A stretch of 64,000 bases of DNA from an uncultured Hyphomicrobiales bacterium (GTDB lineage Bacteria; Pseudomonadota; Alphaproteobacteria; Rhizobiales; Beijerinckiaceae): contig CAINED010000067.1 of assembly GCA_903847605.1 (NCBI GenBank), positions 1 to 64,000 of the forward strand. Reading direction: 5' to 3'. A program made the position numbers and the translations under genes. The first letter of the stretch is position 1; every line of letters starts with the position of its first letter. Under the pieces are notes generated by a model. It saw only the letters and a list, made by a program, of their open reading frames with translations. It was not told the DNA's origin and searched no databases. Positions 60,950-64,000 of the stretch are shown in pieces.

Positions 60950-61026
60950 TCCTTGTCCTTTGCTTCTTCCCGAGGCGTTTCCGATAGGGCGCGCTGACCT
61001 TGGCCGGCGCCTTCTAGGCCGTTCTA

Positions 61027-62220
61027 TTATTCCGCTGCGTGCTTGGGAAGCTCAAAACCACGGTAATCCCGGTCCGTGAGAGCCTGAAGATGCGGCAGGA
61101 TTTCCTTGGCAAAGAGCCTGATATTCTTCACCGACAGCGCCGCCGGCATCGTGCCGAACTGCAGCATGCAGAGGAATTCCTGAAATCCGAGTTCGGCCTG
61201 CGCCGCGGCAATCTGGCTTCGAACGGTATCGGGACTGCCGCAGAAGATGATGCCACGCTCGATGAGCGTCTCGATCTTCACGCCGCCGGCGTTCGCGCGC
61301 TTGAGCTGCATGACGGACTTCAGCGACTCGGGCGACATGTAGCCGGGCGGATAGAACATCATCTCCGAGACTTTCGGCAGGAAGATGTTGAACAGCGCTT
61401 CGATGTGAGGCCGCGCCTCGTTCACCGCGGCCTCGTCGCTGTCCGCGACATAAACAGGCGCGCCATAGCCGATACGATCTGATTTCGCTTCATAGCCGAA
61501 CTTGCGCTGGGCGATCTCGCGATAGAGGTTGAGATAGCGCGCGACGGCAAGCCGTGGCGAGAAGTTCTGCAGGTAAACGTATTTTCGATCCGGATGCGCC
61601 GCCCATTCGATGGTCTCGAGCGAACCCATGGACGGACACCAGATCGGCGGATGCGGCTGTTGCAGCGGGCGTGGCCAGAGGTTCACATATTCGAAGTGAT
61701 AGTGTTTCCCTTCGAATGCGAAAGGACCCGGCTCGGTCCATGCGCGCACCACGAGATCGTGCGCCTCCTGATGGCGTTCGAGCGAATGCACGGGATTTGC
61801 GCCGAAGGAGAAATATTCGGAGCCCACGCCGCGCACGAAGCCGCTGATGAGGCGACCGCCACTGATCACGTCGATCATGGCATGCTCTTCGGCGAGCGTG
61901 AGCGGATTCTCGCGCAGGCAGAAAGCGCTGCCGAGAATGGCGATCCGGCCTTTCCTGATGCTTCGCGACAGCGCGGACGCGGTGACGACGGGAGAAGGCA
62001 TCATGCCATAGGCGGTCTGATGATGTTCGTTGACGCAGACGCCATCGAAGCCGAGTTCATCGCAGAGTTCGAGTTCGTCGAGATAGCGATTGTAGAGCGC
62101 GTGGCCCTTTTCCGGATCGAAATGGCTGTTCGGCAACACGATCCATGCGCTGCGATACTTGTCCTTGATGCCGGGATCGAGATCCGCATAGGGCATCAGG
62201 TAAAAGACCATCACTTTCAT
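61027..62220 (-). CDS. Luciferase-like flavin monooxygenase (module B)
   Basis: This 397-aa FMN monooxygenase is paralogous to 14013-15179 (FDGVCVNEHHQTAYGMMPSP, LTLAEEHAMIDVISGGRLIS, LWPRPLQQPHPPIWCPS). It starts at 62220 after GGGAGAC; a longer frame to 62376 has no support. It is 28 nt downstream of the alpha/beta hydrolase and upstream of the FMN reductase. Confidence 0.9.
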   Translation of the reverse strand: MKVMVFYLMPYADLDPGIKDKYRSAWIVLPNSHFDPEKGHALYNRYLDELELCDELGFDGVCVNEHHQTAYGMMPSPVVTASALSRSIRKGRIAILGSAFCLRENPLTLAEEHAMIDVISGGRLISGFVRGVGSEYFSFGANPVHSLERHQEAHDLVVRAWTEPGPFAFEGKHYHFEYVNLWPRPLQQPHPPIWCPSMGSLETIEWAAHPDRKYVYLQNFSPRLAVARYLNLYREIAQRKFGYEAKSDRIGYGAPVYVADSDEAAVNEARPHIEALFNIFLPKVSEMMFYPPGYMSPESLKSVMQLKRANAGGVKIETLIERGIIFCGSPDTVRSQIAAAQAELGFQEFLCMLQFGTMPAALSVKNIRLFAKEILPHLQALTDRDYRGFELPKHAAE

Positions 62221-62248
62221 GGCCAGCGTCTCCCTTGGGCCGCAGCCC

Positions 62249-63022
62249 TTAGCGTGCCATGAAGGTCTGCATCGCAGCCAATGTCTCTGCGCGCTTTTCG
62301 ACATGCGGCAGATGTCCGCAATTCTTGAGCGTGACGAGTTCGGCGCCGGGAATGAGCGACTGAAATGCGGGTCCATAGGCCGGCGGGAAGATCCGGTCCG
62401 TATCGCCCCAGATCAGCAGGGTCGGAACGCCGATGCGATGGAGCCAGCGGCCGAGGCGCGGATTGTAAAAGCGCGGATTCCACCCAAAGCGCGCGGAGGC
62501 GATGCGCTCGCGTATCGCGACTTCCTGATATTTTTCAGCATTCGCCTGCTCGGAAGCAGCAGCGCCGAGCGCCGCATCGGCATAGGCCATGCGCGCCTGC
62601 TCGTCGGGATCGATCAGGAAGATATCTGCCTTCTGTTGTCCCTTCACATGAATGCCGGCGGGCGCGAGCAGTGTGAGATCGCCAATACGTTCCTGCGAAC
62701 GCACTGCGGCTTCCAGCGCGATCCAGCCGCCGAGAGAATGTCCGACGACATGCGCGCGTTTCAAATTCAGCGCCTGCATCAGGTCGAGATAGATGTAGGC
62801 GAGATCGGAAATGTCATCCATCCACTCGGGCGTCGGCGAGGAGCCGAAACCGGGATGATCGGGCGCGATCACATCGTATTTCTGCGCGAGGTCGTCGAGA
62901 AATTGCGGCCAGTGCGAGAGCCCTTCGGTGCCGTGCAGGTAGAGCAGGGGCTCGCCTTGTCCCCCGCGTTTTAGTGACAGGCGGTTACCCTTGATATCGA
63001 GTGTTTGCGTTTCGAATGCCAT
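62249..63022 (-). CDS. Alpha/beta hydrolase (module B)
   Basis: This 257-aa hydrolase has LLYLHGTEG, nucleophile elbow GHSLGGW, acid in WGDTDRIFPP and His in NCGHLPHVEKR. It is a paralogue of 15182-16000. The start at 63022 gives a compact N-terminus (MAFETQTLDIKGNRLSL). It sits between a Bug gene (26 nt) and its monooxygenase, the same order as in module A. Confidence 0.9.
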   Translation of the reverse strand: MAFETQTLDIKGNRLSLKRGGQGEPLLYLHGTEGLSHWPQFLDDLAQKYDVIAPDHPGFGSSPTPEWMDDISDLAYIYLDLMQALNLKRAHVVGHSLGGWIALEAAVRSQERIGDLTLLAPAGIHVKGQQKADIFLIDPDEQARMAYADAALGAAASEQANAEKYQEVAIRERIASARFGWNPRFYNPRLGRWLHRIGVPTLLIWGDTDRIFPPAYGPAFQSLIPGAELVTLKNCGHLPHVEKRAETLAAMQTFMAR

Positions 63023-63048
63023 GCCCGTGTTTCCACCTGGTCGTTGTT

Positions 63049-64000
63049 TTATTTCTTGATGAGAAGATCGAGCTTGCGCAGGATTGGCGGCCAAAGCTCT
63101 CTTTCCTTGCGCAGGATTTCCGCAAACTCCGCCGGCGAGTTGCCGGAAGGATTATAGAAAACCCTGACGATCTTCTCCTGCACATCCGGCTGCGCAATGA
63201 CTGCGCGCAACTCCGCAGTCAGCTTGTCGAGTATGGGCTGGGGTACGCCAGCGGGCGCAAACAACGCGCACCAGGCATCGACGGGCATGTCGGGAATGCC
63301 TGCTTCGGCGACCGTGGGAATATTCGGGAAGGTTGGCCAGCGTTTTGCCGATGTGATCGCCAGAGGTACAAGTTCTCCAGCCTCAAGCTGGGGCGCGACA
63401 ATGCCCAGCGCCACTGTCGCCACATCGACATCGCCGCGCACGACTGCGTTGAGGGAATCAGGCGTCGAGCGGAAGGGCACATGCACCATCTTCGAGCCGA
63501 CCTGATCGGCGAGCATCTCCATGGAGAGATGGCCGATCGTGCCGACGCCGACGGAGGAATAGGAGTACTTGCCGGGATTGGCTTTCAGCAATTGCCGGAA
63601 TTCCGCCATCGATTTCACGCCAAGCTTCTTGCTGGCGACCAGGACGCTCGGCGTCGTGCCCATCACGGTCAGCGGTACGAGTTGCTTCCAGGGATCGTAT
63701 TTCACGCCTTCCATCGTCAGCGGATTGATGATGATGGGCGCGAAGATCGAGGCGAGCAGTACGCTGCCGTCAAGAGGCCCTCTCACCACCTGATCGACGC
63801 TGACATTGCCGCCCGCGCCGGCCTTGTTCTCGACGATGAAAGGCCGGCCGTGTTTCCTCTGCATCGCCTCGGCGACGACACGCGCGAGGAGATCGGCCGC
63901 GGAACCGGGGCCGAACCCAATGACGATGGTGGTCTGACGTGGCGGCCAGTCCTGCGCCCGCGCCCCATTTGTAAACCCGCCGGCAATCAAAATCGCCGCA
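63049..64000 (-). CDS. Bug/TctC-family solute-binding protein, 5' end cut by window
   Basis: About 315 residues of a Bug protein are present. The visible end begins inside the signal peptide (AAILIAGGFTNGARAQ), so the true start lies beyond 64000. Motifs: TIVIGFGPGSAADLLARVVA, NKAGAGGNVSVDQVV, MVHVPFRSTPDSLNA and WCALFAPAGVP. It is the first visible gene of module B, with the hydrolase and monooxygenase downstream. Confidence 0.9.
   Translation of the reverse strand, partial: AAILIAGGFTNGARAQDWPPRQTTIVIGFGPGSAADLLARVVAEAMQRKHGRPFIVENKAGAGGNVSVDQVVRGPLDGSVLLASIFAPIIINPLTMEGVKYDPWKQLVPLTVMGTTPSVLVASKKLGVKSMAEFRQLLKANPGKYSYSSVGVGTIGHLSMEMLADQVGSKMVHVPFRSTPDSLNAVVRGDVDVATVALGIVAPQLEAGELVPLAITSAKRWPTFPNIPTVAEAGIPDMPVDAWCALFAPAGVPQPILDKLTAELRAVIAQPDVQEKIVRVFYNPSGNSPAEFAEILRKERELWPPILRKLDLLIKK

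Overview
The window looks like chromosome of a high-GC alphaproteobacterium, most likely Hyphomicrobiales (Bradyrhizobium/Xanthobacteraceae/Beijerinckiaceae-like). The grounds are the CIRCE-controlled groESL, the DUF1236 and CsbD proteins, the many Bug-type solute-binding proteins and the GC-rich codon use. The only clearly AT-rich, foreign-looking block is about 45000-46900. No rRNA or tRNA gene, insertion sequence or CRISPR array was seen.

Layout. 1-4900: groEL/groES on the minus strand with a readable sigma70-type promoter and CIRCE, a thioesterase, two small stress/envelope proteins (DUF1236, CsbD) and a Bug protein. 4973-7796: a zinc alcohol dehydrogenase followed directly by a cytosolic histidine kinase and a NarL-type regulator. 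7801-10475: a three-gene minus-strand unit of a Rab/Ras-like GTPase, a membrane-anchored OmpA-domain protein with a roadblock-like cytoplasmic region, and a small coiled-coil protein. 10837-12024: an IHF/HU-like protein and an atypical SDR. 12090-18664: a tight minus-strand cluster (RidA, maleate-isomerase-like enzyme, SnoaL-like protein, Bug protein, alpha/beta hydrolase, two luciferase-like flavin monooxygenases, cupin) that resembles a catabolic pathway. 18840-23256: L,D-transpeptidase, two orphan Bug proteins, an unknown protein and an SbmA/BacA/YddA-like membrane protein with no ATPase domain. 23440-27078: mtgA and a TRAP transporter (DctPQM), divergent from a Rieske oxygenase at 27361. 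28771-32281: two small secreted proteins, a ubiquitin-like MoaD/ThiS protein coupled to a BNR-propeller protein, and an ICMT-like membrane protein. 32596-38173: a TPP enzyme, a divergent FAD monooxygenase, a Bug protein and a third luciferase-like monooxygenase.

38448-48864 is an accessory region. It holds a pentapeptide-repeat membrane protein with twelve 30-bp tandem units, a decayed Fic C-terminus, an antitoxin whose ParE/RelE-like toxin has an in-frame stop, the housekeeping gene smc, an AIPR-family anti-phage gene preceded by a previously unlisted 34-codon ORF, an orphan DUF1778 antitoxin, a conserved hypothetical and a truncated haemoglobin. 49043-54784 is a 1913-aa FG-GAP/RTX surface protein with 564-bp internal repeats. 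54905-59957 is a tctCBA-mmgE/prpD-SDR operon in which tctB appears to start at CTG. 60100-64000 carries a small hypothetical, an FMN reductase, and a second copy of the luciferase-like monooxygenase/hydrolase/Bug module, cut by the window end.

The main theme is uptake and oxidative breakdown of small organic acids or heterocycles. There are seven Bug proteins, one TRAP and one TTT transporter, four luciferase-like flavin monooxygenases with two matching hydrolases, a Rieske oxygenase and an FAD hydroxylase. The best candidates for undescribed biology are the GTPase/OmpA/coiled-coil unit, the Ubl/BNR pair, the sORF-AIPR unit and the duplicated monooxygenase/hydrolase/Bug module.
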